Origin: Rugalucina vietnamica
Taxonomy: Eukaryota; Mollusca; Bivalvia; Lucinida; Lucinidae
NCBI GenBank assembly: GCA_964017185.1
Contig: OZ024878.1
Span: 13,091,351-13,155,350, forward strand
Direction: 5' to 3'
DNA length: 64,000 nucleotides
Below are positions 37,715 through 49,138 of this stretch, one piece after another. The notes under the pieces were generated by a model. The model searched no databases. It was given only the letters and a program-made list of their open reading frames with translations, and was not told where the DNA came from. How positions within the stretch are numbered: the stretch's first letter is position 1; every line of letters starts with the position of its first letter. A program made the position numbers and the translations under genes.

Positions 37715-37757
37715 GAATCTACCGCTTCCCCTGCTGTCGCTGTATCAATGCCGGGAT

Positions 37758-38264
37758 ACATTACGAAAATATGCCCATGCAATATATTGGAAGGATTTTT
37801 TGAGGTTATAAAAAAAATCTAAAATTTCATTAGATTTTTTAAAATATTTTTCTTTATTTTTAAAATATTTGTCTTATTTTTACCCATAATCTATGTTTTG
37901 GAGCAAAAATAAGAAAAATAGGTATACCCCTGCATAACCCATTTTTTCTATATAAAAGTGGGGTTTAAGGGGGTACACATTTCACGGACATGTTTTCCTG
38001 ATGACATTACGAAAACACGCCCATGCAATATATAGAAAGGATTTTTGGTTGTAAAAATGAAAATTTTCACTGGAAAAAAATGATATTTTTCTTATATTTG
38101 CTCAAAACATAGATTGTGGGTACACGTTAGAATCGCTTCTAACGTGTACCCACAACCTATGTTTGAGCAAAAATAAGAAAAATGTCAAAATTGTCCTACT
38201 GATAATTTTCAATTTTTACGATTTAAGAAAAATCTGTATATTACATGGGCAAGTTTTCGTAATG
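37758..38264. mobile_element. Two R2 elements back to back between direct repeats
   Basis: First copy 37758-38002 (its centre mostly lost), second 38005-38264 (centre shortened to a TCGCTTCTAACGTGTACC arm). Both sides carry TCTACCGCTTCCCCTGCTG (about 37720 and 38268), a direct repeat of about 35-40 bp. Confidence 0.7.
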
Positions 38265-38664
38265 AATCTACCGCTTCCCCTGCTGCCGTTGTACCAACGG
38301 ATATAATATGTAACAATGACGATATTATTAGTACATTCTTGTCCTTGCATAGACGTTTGTCATGCCTTCGTGTGTTAATGAGGTGAGTCCGTCCCAGCCT
38401 TGCGGTTCGGGCTACAACACAGTGTCGCACTGGCAAAGGATATACCTTTTTATAAATGCCAGTCGTCTAGGGCGGAAAGTTCAACTTGCGTCTGTATTAA
38501 ATTCAGCTTTTATGCCGAACAAAATCACGAACCCATGATTATTGTTTGTAGACTTCATATTTTTCTTGACATTTGTATTATTTTTTATGAGTTTTATGTG
38601 GCTTAAACTGCGGCGGCTATCCCATAATCGCACCTGAACACATACCCTTTCAGTTCAGGAGTGT

Positions 38665-38805
38665 AGATAAATAGAATCAGTGGAGATAGGAAAATATCAA
38701 CCCGAGGGTACATCCGTTCCAGTGGGAAACGAGGCTCGCCGAGTTTCCCACTGGAACGATGGACCCGAGGGTTGAGATTTTCCTTTCTCCACTGAACACC
38801 ATTGA
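38665..38805. repeat. Long inverted repeat (hairpin)
   Basis: CCGTTCCAGTGGGAAAC.. and ..GTTTCCCACTGGAACG meet near 38733, and the arms extend to AGTGGAGATAGGAAAAT / ATTTTCCTTTCTCCACT. About 55 bp per arm. Confidence 0.8.
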
Positions 38806-39989
38806 TGGATTCTTTTTCTTACATACCCCGATTAGGCCTACATTCATTTTACCGGTAAAGTAACCTGGTACCGTGCCTTAACTCTGATGACGTAGTGTTT
38901 ATTACTGATATGACGTCAAATGGGCCACAACGTGAGAAAATGTGCCTTCGGGCATTTATTTGAGTATTAGAAAAACAAAGGTACGCTGAATGTATGATAT
39001 TTTTAGAGTCTTTTACTCTTTATTTGACCAGATTATTTCATTTATTTTGTGAGTTATGGCCGGTTTACCCTACAGTTATGAAGTTATGAACCCTACAGAC
39101 GTCATTGTCCTGAGGGATGGCGTCAAAGTTGCGCAACGCATTTCTGCATGTTAGTAGAGCTTGCAAAACTCGATGCATTTGCTTAAAACTGTTTCAGCAC
39201 TGGTCAGAACCTATTGCTAAGATAGAAACATACCATCCTTACAGACAATTTGTCGCAATTATTTTGTCTATTTTAATGATGACACGGTTACTATGGTAAC
39301 CGTTTAACGATACATACAGGAAAATTTTGTGTATTATGGGCTAAAACAGGGGCAGATAACTCAAAATGTTGACAATAAATATGTTTTCAAATTCATTCAT
39401 TTGGTAGCCCAGTGTTCAAAGATTACAAATACAATGTTATTTCTATTACGCGGATTACATCATTTTTCCGCGTTTTGCTGCTTTCTGCTAATAATGTCAG
39501 AATGTCCGAAGGTACATTATGTCGCGTTGGGGTTCAAATGTAAACTGTGGATGCAGTTTTGATTTGTTTTTCGTTGAAAACGAGTGTGAATCAAGATTAT
39601 ACCCAATGAATTCACACCAATTTAGTCCAGTTTTGTTGAATATTATTGCTGCAAGCAGCTGCTTTGGGCTAGAAACGATCGAATTTAGTCGCGTGCTTTT
39701 CTTATCTTGTATGAGCAACCAAGCCAGCAGTGTGAGATCGATTTATCTACCACCACTAAAATACCGCAATTTTTCTATCTTTATGATAGAGGTATGTAAG
39801 AAAATAAAAGAAATGGCAAACAGCAAAAGGTTAACGGTTCAATTACTTGTTATCATATGACGTTGCTGTTTTCCAGTGGATAACGTCATGTCATAAAAAT
39901 CGTATGACCACACGTGTATAAACAAATTTGCGGGAATACGTAACGTCATTGACGACGTCCGTAACAACAATGTAAATATGTCCACTTCG

Positions 39990-40125
39990 AAGGCGATAAA
40001 ATCCTATTTTAAAAGTGGTATGATAAAAAGAATCTTACACTGCTGGTAATTTCATATGAAATTTATTAAACTCGACAAAGGTTCGTTCAATAAATTTCAT
40101 ATGAAATAACTACTCGTGTAAGATC
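39990..40125. repeat. Inverted repeat, miniature element remnant
   Basis: ATCTTACAC.. and ..GTGTAAGAT bracket two inverted TTTCATATGAAATTTATT words. A relative (GAGGATCTTACACGAATGG) lies at about 45463. Confidence 0.6.
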
Positions 40126-40184
40126 CTCTATAAGTTATATACATGTAGGAGTACATAACCTGAATCTGAATAGTTTACTGGTGA

Positions 40185-40462
40185 CACGCCAAATGACATT
40201 ATTTCACCAGGGGTTTGGATGGGGGAGTAACTAGTCCCGTCCCTAGAACGTACGAGTAAAGCGAACTTGGACACACAACCATCTGACATTTCAGCGGTGG
40301 AAAACAGAGAGTCAGGGAGGTTATTCCAGTCCCTGATGGTCTGGGGAAAAAACTACATTTATAGGCTTCTGTACTGGCAGATGGCAGCTGAAATGCCATG
40401 GAGTGGCTATTTCTGCAACGCCTAGTCTTGGGTATAAGGCCATCTGTAGGTATTCTGGCCAC
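40185..40462 (-). pseudogene. LINE remnant, 3' end of a reverse-transcriptase ORF
   Basis: RNSHSMAFQLPSASTEAYKC then SFFPR match the conserved C-terminal tail (SFFPRTIRDWN-type) of CR1/jockey-like LINE ORF2. A frame change follows directly after SFFP. The rest of the element is missing, cut off where S1 copy C begins. Confidence 0.65.
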
Positions 40463-41115
40463 CTACTAGGAAATATCAGCTCACTTGGCTTAGGATATGT
40501 TTACCTGGTATAAGTACCTCGGCCTGAATGTCAATTTAGTTTTTTCCACCCTGGTTTTTAGAGTGGAAATTTCTTTCTGACTGCGCCATTTCCTGATAAT
40601 TGCTTATTTTTACATCTTCTCTATTTGACATTCAGAGCATTTCAGTTGTTCATTTTTCTTCTACTGTACATATTTCGATAGAAGCGATATAATTCAAACT
40701 GTATAAGCTCGACAGCATCATTATAGAGATGCGCACACAAGAAAACCTGTCTTTGATATTTCCATCTTTAAAATGCGGCTTTAAGGTTTGAAACTAACTT
40801 TTGGATTTCAGTGTAAAAGTATAATGACCGTAGCAATGTACATGTGCGTATGGTGCAAAACGGCCGTTGACAGGCTATGCGCGGTTACCAGAAATATATT
40901 TTAAACTATCAGTAATTGTCAGTTTTCACGACTAAGCTCAAGTATAACCTTGATTTCGTTTCACAGTGCTAAAATGCTTCTAAATGTGTTTTCTCTTGTT
41001 CTCAAGATTGCTTTATAAAACATAGAGGCAAAAATCAAATGCTACCTGTTGATCAAAATGCTACAAAAACATTCAGTTATTAAGTGGATCTCAAGACCGA
41101 ATCATATGCACCTTG
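40455..41115 (+). repeat. Segmental repeat S1, copy C (truncated)
   Basis: Starts inside the R3 part (GGCCACCTACTAGGAAATAT) and follows copy B closely through GGCCGTTGACAGGCTATGCG to GAATCATATGCACCTTGAA. Confidence 0.75.
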
Positions 41116-42335
41116 AATGTTTCCTGTGCTTTTTTGTAATTTAATTAATATTGATGTTCATGAAACTGAGAATATTCTTATAGGCCTAAATTGAATGTGA
41201 TATTACAGGTGAATTAACAATATGTAACAATGATAGTTTTTTTTGTAAATGTTTTAATTAAAATTCATGAATATGAATATTTGATAATTTGAAAACTGAC
41301 CATACACTGTAGGATAGAAGGGCAATCACCAGTTGCTTGGAAAGTCAAATCAGAGGTTATCAGCAGTCATTTTCACATTCTATCGTAAGCAATGTATGAT
41401 TAAGTGACTTCCTTGAGGAACAAGGACCTGGTCGTCTTTGATGGCTGTCCTTGGATGCAACTTCCTGGATGTTGTGACTCATTCAGGAACTTTAATCGGT
41501 CTCCATTAATGAGACTCCTATATGTGGTGAGTTGGCATTAGAGTAAGCATATTTCTGATGTTCACTTTAATAAGTCTTGTAACATTCATACTTCAAACAA
41601 ATACAACAACCCTCAAGTAGTATCATGCTGGTCCAGTTTTGTTCCAGCTTGTGTTGTAAATTCAGCAAAGAAAGACTCGATCATTTCTTACCGATATGTG
41701 AAAGTCTTGATTGTGATATTGCAGGTGGCAAATGAGTTGGGGCTAGCAAGCTGAGAGGTAGTTTCTTCCGCAAGAAGGTCTTCTGATTGGCTGAGATTTT
41801 CTGGAAAGATTATCCCTGCCTCTGTGTAGGATAAACTATCATGGTGAGAGCCAGAGGTCATATTGCCACTTGTAGAAAATTTAATGGATGCAAGATGCTA
41901 AACTAACTGCAAAGATAAGCTGCAGCATTGCAAAACAACCATTGTATCACTGATGCGTTAAATGCTGCTAATAAAATCAGACTCACCTGTGTATCCTACA
42001 TCTTTTTCTGATCATGAAATTCAGATATAAACCCAGACCAGGCTGCATAATTTTGATTCTTGTGTGCTACAAATGTAAGACGCAGTGCGGTTTGCTGTCT
42101 GGTTTTATTTATGAAAATGTGGAGATTGTCTGTTTGAGAATAGCTTATATCTGTGGCTTGTGGATTTTACATAGAATAATCTCCAATGATCTGGCAGATT
42201 TCAGCCTTGTGAGGAAACAGCATGTCTCTATAGGCCAAATTGGGACTTTATAGCCCCTACTCATTAGCCACCTGGATATTAACATAGAAGTTTTTTTTTT
42301 TCAAGCTACATGAAATCTAAGTATTGTAGGTTTTT
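41116..42335. other. Stretch without recognised gene
   Basis: No repeat family of the window and no supported frame. Confidence 0.35.
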
Positions 42336-44509
42336 AGCTCACCTGAGCCAAAGGCTCACAAGGTGAGCTTATAGGATGGGCATGATCCGGCGTCCGTCCG
42401 TCCGTCGTCCGTCCGTCCGTCCGTCGTCCGTCGTCCACAATTTCAAAGATCTTCTTCTCTGAAACCACTTGGCCAATCAAAGTGAAATTTTATGTGGAGC
42501 ATTCATGGATAGGGGAACTGAAGTTTGATCGCGAGATCCGGGTCACATGACCAAGATGGCCGCCACGCCCATATATGGTAAAAACCCTTCAAAAATCTTC
42601 TTCTCCAGAACCGGTGGGCCGATTTCCACGAAACTTGGTATGTAGCATTGGGAACTTCAACCAATCATAGTTTGATAAAATGATGACCCTTGGATGACCT
42701 TGACCTATTTTACGGCAAGGTCAAATTTGGAAACATAGGCTTTTACATGGGAAAAAGTGAAAACTATGAATTTTTTGAAAACTATTGCAGCCTGAGGCCT
42801 AAAAAGTGGTAGATGAAAACAACTAGTGAAGTAGATGAAGGTATGTGATTAATTTAGGTCAAGGTCATCTCTTGACCTTGGCCAGTCTGTCGTCCATACA
42901 CACTTTTCAAAGATCTTCTCCTCTGAAACCGCTTGGCCAATCAAAGTGAAATTTTATGTGGAGCATCCATGGGTAGGGATGACGAAAATTTGATCGCGAA
43001 ATCCAGGTCACATGACCAAGATGGCCGCCACGCTCATATATGGTAAAAAACACTCAAAAATCTTCTTCTCTTGAACCGGAAGGTCGATTTTCACGAAACT
43101 TGGTATGTAGCATATTGGAGTACAGCCCATCATAGTTTGATCAAATGATGACCCTAGCATGACCTTGACCTATTTTACGGCAAGGTCAATTTGTAAACAT
43201 AGGCTTTTACATGGAAAAAAGTGAAAATTATGGATTTTTTGAAAACTATTGCAGCCTGAGGCCTGAAAAGTGGTAGATGCAAACAACTAATGGTGTAGAT
43301 GAATGTATGTGATTAATATAGGTCAAGGTCATCTCTTGACCTTGGCCAGTCTGTTGTCCGTACACACTTTTCAAAGATCTTCTTCTCTGAAACTGCTTGG
43401 CCAATCAAAGTGAAATTTTATGTGGAGCATCCATGGGTAGGGGGAACTGAAGTTTGATCGCGAAATCCGGGTCACATGACCAAGATGGCCGCCACGCCCA
43501 TATATGGTAAAAACCCTTCAAAAATCTTCTTCTCCAGAACCGGTGGGCCGATTTCCACGAAACTTGGTATGTAGCATTGGGGACTTCAACCAATCATAGT
43601 TTGATAAAATGATGACCCTTGGATGACCTTGACTTATTTTACGGCAAGGTCAAATTTAGAAACATAGGCTTTTACATAGGAAGAAGTGAAAACTATGGAT
43701 TTTTTGAAAACTATTGCAGCCTGAGGCCTGAAAAGTGGTAGATGCAAACAACTAATGGAGTAGATGAAGGTATGTGATTAATATAGGTCAAGGTCATCTC
43801 TTGACCTTGGCCAGTCTGTTGTCCTTACACACTTTTCAAAGATCTTCTTCTCTGAAACTGCTTGGCAAATCAAAGTGAAATTTAATGTGGAGCATCCATG
43901 GGTAGGGGAGACGAAAGTTTGATTGCAAAATCCAGGTCACATGACCAAAAAGGTACAAGTAGGCAAAGATCAGGATGGCCGCCACGCCCATATATGGTAA
44001 AAACCTTTCAAAAATCTTCTTCTCCAGAACCGGCAGGCCAATTTTTATGAAACTTGGTATGTAGAATTTGGGACTCCAGCCCATCATAGTTTGTTGAAAT
44101 GATGACCCTATGATGACCTTGACCTATTTAACGGCAAGGTCAATTTTGGAAACATAGGCTTTCACATGCGAAAAGGCGAAAACAAACTGTTGCAGCCTGA
44201 GACCTGAAAGTTGCTAGATGCAGACAACTAATGGAGTCAATGAAGGTAAGTAATTAATGAAGGCCAAGGTCATGTCTTGACCTTGGCCCAAGGTCATTTA
44301 AATATCAAAATTAAAATTATGGTTTTCTCAGAAATCACTGGGTTTGGAAACTATTGCAGCCTGAGACCTGAAACTTTGCAGATGCAGACAACTTATGAAG
44401 TCAGTAAAGGTGTGTGAGTATTCAAGGTCAAGGTCATTTCATTATGACTTAATACTCCAAGATCAGGCTTCAGGTGAGCGTTCTCAGGACCACTGGTCCT
44501 CTGGTTTTT
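42336..44509 (+). mobile_element. R1 element (AGCTCACC family) with four ~465-bp units
   Basis: Starts AGCTCACCTGAGCCAAAGGC, then a CCGTCCGT/CGTCCGT simple repeat (42394-42435), then four units. The mark TTTCAAAGATCTTC recurs at 42441, 42905, 43368 and 43834, so the period is 463-466 bp. Each unit carries TGGCCAATCAAAG, CATGACCAAGATGGCCGCC and CAAGGTCA. It ends with a partial unit and CAGGTGAGCGTTCTCAGGAC. Open frames in it are repeat-derived. Confidence 0.85.
43947..43971 (-). mobile_element. 25-nt R3 3'-end fragment inside the fourth R1 unit
   Basis: AAGGTACAAGTAGGCAAAGA then TCAGG interrupts the otherwise constant CATGACCAAGATGGCCGCC of the units and equals the reversed 3' tip of R3. Confidence 0.6.
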
Positions 44510-44767
44510 ACTTAAAAACATGAGTAGGAATAACAAAATATCATAGAACATGCACATTAAAACAAAATAGATGTATACACTAAGTCTTGTAGGACTTTAT
44601 ACTTAACACAACATGAATAGGAATAACAAAATATTATACATGTAGTACATGCACAATAAAACAAAATAGATGTATACACTATTATTAATGGATTAAAATA
44701 TGTGTATCCATGTGTAATTTTTAAAACATTTCTAATATGCATTAGGCTAAAATGTGTGCAATGTAAA

Positions 44768-45050
44768 AAATGAAAATCATTACTGTATTCCTATCTTTTG
44801 AAAATCGTTACTGTATTCCTATCTTTTGAAAATCATCACTGTATTCCTATCTTTTGAAAATCATTACTGTACTCCTATCTTCTGAAAATTATTACTGTAT
44901 TCCTATCTTTTGAAAATCATTACTGTATTCCTATCTTCTGAAAATCATTACTGTATTCCTATCTTTTGAAAATCATTACTGTATTCCTATCTTTTGAAAA
45001 TCGTTACTGTATTCCTATCTATTGAAAATCATTACTGTATTCGTAATGAA
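44768..45050 (+). repeat. 28-bp minisatellite
   Basis: About ten tandem units built on TTTTGAAAATCATTACTG and TATTCCTATC, with few substitutions between units. Confidence 0.92.
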
Positions 45051-45734
45051 AATCTGAAACCAGAAAACCTGGCGTCCTGACAATGACTCTTAATACATTG
45101 GGGATGCAAAAATCAATATTGATTGCAGAGGCCTATTTAATGGAAACTGAAATGCTAACTAAAACTAGCAAAAGAACTGAAGATAAAAGACCTGTACATA
45201 AGGTACAGTGAAGTCTGAACTAAAGTATACATAAATTTCACATGGTGTGCACTTCCCTTGAACTCCTTGTGCACATGGCTTTGCACTAGCTCTGAGAGTC
45301 AAGTGCACTTTACCTGAACTCCAGGTGCACGATACATACCTAAGCTAAATGTGCAATTGCTGAAATGGCTCAGGTATGTATGGTGCACCTGGAGTCCAAT
45401 ATTTAAGATACAGGTAATGCTAGTATGCCTATTAATAAACAAGCAATAATAAATACATAAATATAGAGGATCTTACACGAATGGTCATTTTATATGAAAT
45501 TTCTAAACGAGCCTTCGAGCATTCATTTTATCACATGACTTCTAAAATGAAATTACCTCCTGGCTCATACTTTTTGGGATGAATATTTGTATCTTAATTT
45601 CAGTATTTATCATTGCACGAGAGGGAGTCTGCGTACTGTTGTACAAAAAAGAAATTATTTAAAATATTGTTTGACATTGTCTTGTTTTGATAACTCAACA
45701 TTTTGTTTCAATGCTGTTTAATGGTTGTTTAGAA

Positions 45735-46312
45735 TGACCACCGGGGTTCAACTGGTGTTTTTCTTTTGCACCGGATTTCAGTAAGTTATTGGGCGCCCAG
45801 GGATCTCTATCGTCGGGCAGCTTACTGAGTCTGTTGAGTCCTCGTCTTTGATTCATCATGGTCGTTATCTTGATTTATATGTTTGTCCTTGATTATTCAT
45901 TGACTAGTTAGAGATTCACCACGAGGACCGAACAACTAACTAAATGTTCTGAACCACTGCTGAAGATGAGGGTGAGGTTAGGATCCTGTAAAATCGATTT
46001 AAGCCCCCCATTAATTTTATATTACTGATCGTTCCAAGGCAATACTTCTCTAGTGGTTCTATTTGTTTTATATTGTCTAGTCGAATTTTTCTACTTTTTA
46101 ACCTTTTGTGCGTTTGCATATTTTTTTAGTTAAAGTCAGGTAACTGAGTGGTCGCCTAGTGGGAAAAAGACGCTCACTCGTCTTACTGTATGTTTTCAAA
46201 GTACCCGAGTTTCAATTTAGTTTTTTCCCACCTCGGGTTTTTGGGGTGGGACTTGCTTTCTGATTGCGCCTTTTCCTGATCGTTGCCTACTTTAACCTTT
46301 TCAGTAACCTTA
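45735..46312 (+). mobile_element. R3 retroposon, near full-length copy
   Basis: Starts ATGACCACCGGGGTTCAACT, passes GGGCGCCCAGGGATC, ATTACTGATCGTTCCAAGGC and GGTAACTGAGTGGTCGCC, and ends CCTACTTTAACC. Confidence 0.7.
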
Positions 46313-46584
46313 CAACATTTACCTGAGATACTCAACCTGTCAAAATTAACCACCAAAATTCATCAATTAACCCTAAGGCAGATTAATGACAATTGCAACG
46401 GATGCAGATCCCTGTTAACAGCATAAATTGATCAAAATTATGCGCATCACAAATGGATTCAAAGAAGTTTATTTACAGTCACATGTTTCATTTTATATTA
46501 CCCTACAAAGTAAATATGCGTGTCTTTAAAAAGAAAGAAAGAAAAAAAAGAATGATAGAATGCGAGAAAGAAAGAAATGGTCCT

Positions 46585-46750
46585 GTGTAAACCAGGCTCT
46601 ACAGCCTCAGAAGACAGCTAGAAGCTTGAAATTTCGGATTTAAGAAGGAGGGGTTGTACTTTCCTAGTAGCGAAAACAAAGGCGCTGATCAGCTACGCGA
46701 TCACCACCAAGCTGATTGGGGTCTTCGTTTTAGCCCTATGCAAATCTTTG
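46585..46750 (+). mobile_element. R4 miniature element fragment
   Basis: CTAGAAGCTTGAAATTTCGG, GCGAAAACAAAGGCGCTGAT and TTTTAGCCCTATGCAAAT in R4 order. Confidence 0.6.
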
Positions 46751-47775
46751 AGGTAGTTCACTTGTTTATCGCAAATGACATTACAAGACAGGTGTTATGA
46801 ATACCTGAGAACAGATTATGTGTTCTAGACCATGAACTATAAGCACCTTCAATTAAATTTAACCTACACCATGATAAATGATAAAACGTATATATAAAAG
46901 ATAATCTTAAGAGGCGGAGAAATTTTCCTAAATTATATTTATTTATATTTAAAAGCAAGAAATTATCTGTATTGAACGGAAAAAGAGTAAAAATGTATGA
47001 CAAACACATAAAACTTTCTTTCTGAAGTTGCTTATCTCTCATCTACCTGCAATAAAATATAAGCGATATCACTCAGAACAGGCAAACTGAACTACAGGTA
47101 AGGCACAGGTAGAGGGAGAAGTGCAAGAACTTCAAGTGCACTTGACATGAACTTCAGGTGCAACTCAACTCTCAGATTTGCACATGACGAGCACATGGTG
47201 ATTAGCACAAGGATGAATACTTTAGTTCAGACTTCAATGTAACTGAAATCCTTAATGATATGTGTTGCCTTTGTTGATGTAACACACGTGTGCGTGTGTT
47301 GTACTATATTTTTGCAACACCAAAAAAGTTATCAAAAAAATTGTCCAAAGATACAAGTACTGTATGAAATATTCATGAAAACGATGGCACAATAAATCAA
47401 AACAGAGTAAGTCACCCCATACATATCATTGATGTGATATTTTTGTCGTATTTGCACTAGTATTGTGTGAAATGATTCAAATTAATATTTGTAAAATGGA
47501 ATGGTGTCCCAAAATGTCTGTTACCCTCATGCAAAAAAACATATATCCAGAATTTCTTTTAAACTTAATGGACGCAAAATTCAACAACAATTTGTCACCA
47601 TCGAGAAAGTTGCGGTCAGCTCTTGACGACTCATTTTTTCTTTACGCTGATATTTTTTCAAAACAATCACGTTCGTGTCGATAGCAGTTTGTAGAAACTA
47701 GTATTTCTACTTTACATGTCTATTACATGTTAGCTCATTTTGTTTGACAAATCATAATTGACGAAGTTCATCAAT

Positions 47776-49138
47776 TTAGATGAGTCCTAGCAGTTTCTTT
47801 TCACAATAATCCGACAACTGTTTCGAAATCTCTCTGTTCTTTGTAACACGACAGCCTGTATTTGTTAGCTCCGAGAACACATTATAAATTGCGTCCTCTC
47901 CCCCATTTTCAAAGCTAAACTCTAAGTGCTCAAACCGGAGACCGCTTTTGGCAGCTTTTATAGCAATGTGTCTACTGATTATATTGTTATCTACCAAAGG
48001 TTGCCATCCAAGCATATTGATAGCAGCCTTCATATTGTACTCTTGTACGTCCAGTAGGTATTGTACATTGAATGTGTGTTTTCGGCTTTCCTCCGACGTA
48101 GGATTGATTTCGTCGATCAATTGTTTAAGAGCGTTTACATCTGCTATTGCATTATGTGCATCATATGATGGGGTTCCGACTGGCATTATTCGTTTGTAAA
48201 GTTTCTCTTGTTTGTAGGGGGGACACACAATCCGGTTTCTAAACAACGACAAAGTATCTGAAAATCCCACGACCTTGGACTTGAACAATTGCAGCATCCC
48301 GCAAGATTTCACGGCATTAAGAAGAACATGACAACTATAAATTTTTATGTTGTGACCGCACAGTATCACCGGTGATTCACCAATAAAGTTAAAAAATCCA
48401 CGAAGTGCTTGTGACACGGATATAGCTAAAACCGGTCTGTCCTTGTGGTAAAATTGTCCGTTAATAATATTGTTTCTTGTCACTAATTTTGCTCCTGGGC
48501 TGATGGGCTTTTTAGGGATAACATATCTGTCAAAGGTGTGTCCAGCACTATTCTTCGCTGCTATCTGTGTAATGTGGCTTTGTCGATCTGTAAAATAAGG
48601 ATTTACAAAGACCAGCGTAATATACTGGTCGTGTATACAAACGAAAGTGGAAGTTTAGAAAGCTTAATATATAACAATTGTCAATACTTCTTAATGTATT
48701 TTGGATGTTTTCTTTATTTTTATGATCAGCCGTTTTGTGATTATACAGACAAAACAAAATTATCGGAACAAACATAAGAAATCTTGAGACTAAATTCTAA
48801 GTGATAAATATATTCTGTAAGATCTTTGTTTATTTATCATTTGTTTATTTCTTGGACAACTTCTGAAGTTTTATATTCTTGTTTATTGCTATTTACATAT
48901 AACTGTCCCGTTATCAAAACACAATTTTTGTTTGTCTCGTAAAACTTGGTTGTGGGTTTTGTTATTGTTATTTCTTTAGTTTAATATACAGTTATTGCTT
49001 TATTTTGTATATACTTACCTAGTCCTGGTCCTGTTGTCTCTAGATCAAAATAAACCAATGGCAGACTGTCTATCTGTGCTAAAGGTTTTGGAGCAGGTGC
49101 AATGACAGGGTCTGGTATGAAGAACACCTCTGGGTACT
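47776..49138 (-). CDS. DEDDh 3'-5' exonuclease domain, two terminal exons
   Basis: Exon 49019-49138 ends in donor GTAAGT, and its last reading is PLVYFDLETTGPGL; exon 47776-48587 opens after TTTTACAG and continues DRQSHITQIAAK. The joined frame gives Exo I DLE (49038-49046), an Exo II region GHNIKIYSCHVL (about 48322-48357) and Exo III HNAIAD (His 48154-48156, Asp 48139-48141), the order and spacing of DnaQ/TREX/PML-I type exonucleases. In the family Exo II normally supplies an Asp; here that place is Ser (codon 48334-48336), so metal binding and catalysis may be weakened or lost. A tail of about 120 residues follows Exo III and matches nothing I recognise. The 431-bp intron (48588-49018) has clean borders. 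I saw no clear AATAAA close downstream of the stop. Confidence 0.85.

Larger units (their letters stand above)
45204..47241. mobile_element. Composite ~2-kb region bounded by inverted repeats
   Basis: The two borders share AGTCTGAACTAAAGTAT in inverted orientation and continue into GTGCAC-rich sequence (AACT(C/T)CAGGTGCA words) on both sides. It contains an R3 copy and an R4 copy as nested insertions. No transposase. Confidence 0.5.

Noticed and set aside
38815-40027. Transposon bounded by GATTCTTTTT inverted words
   Set aside because: Only about 18 bp with mismatches and no clear target duplication, so too weak to list as an element.
43405-44087. Minus-strand frames sharing SAHRFWRRRFLKGFYHIW-like wording
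   Set aside because: They are antisense readings of R1 units that recur with each repeat; not a protein family.
42336-44509. CRISPR-like or satellite array
   Set aside because: The units are ~465 bp, diverged, and bounded by R1 element ends. The genome is eukaryotic. Explained as internal units of a transposon.
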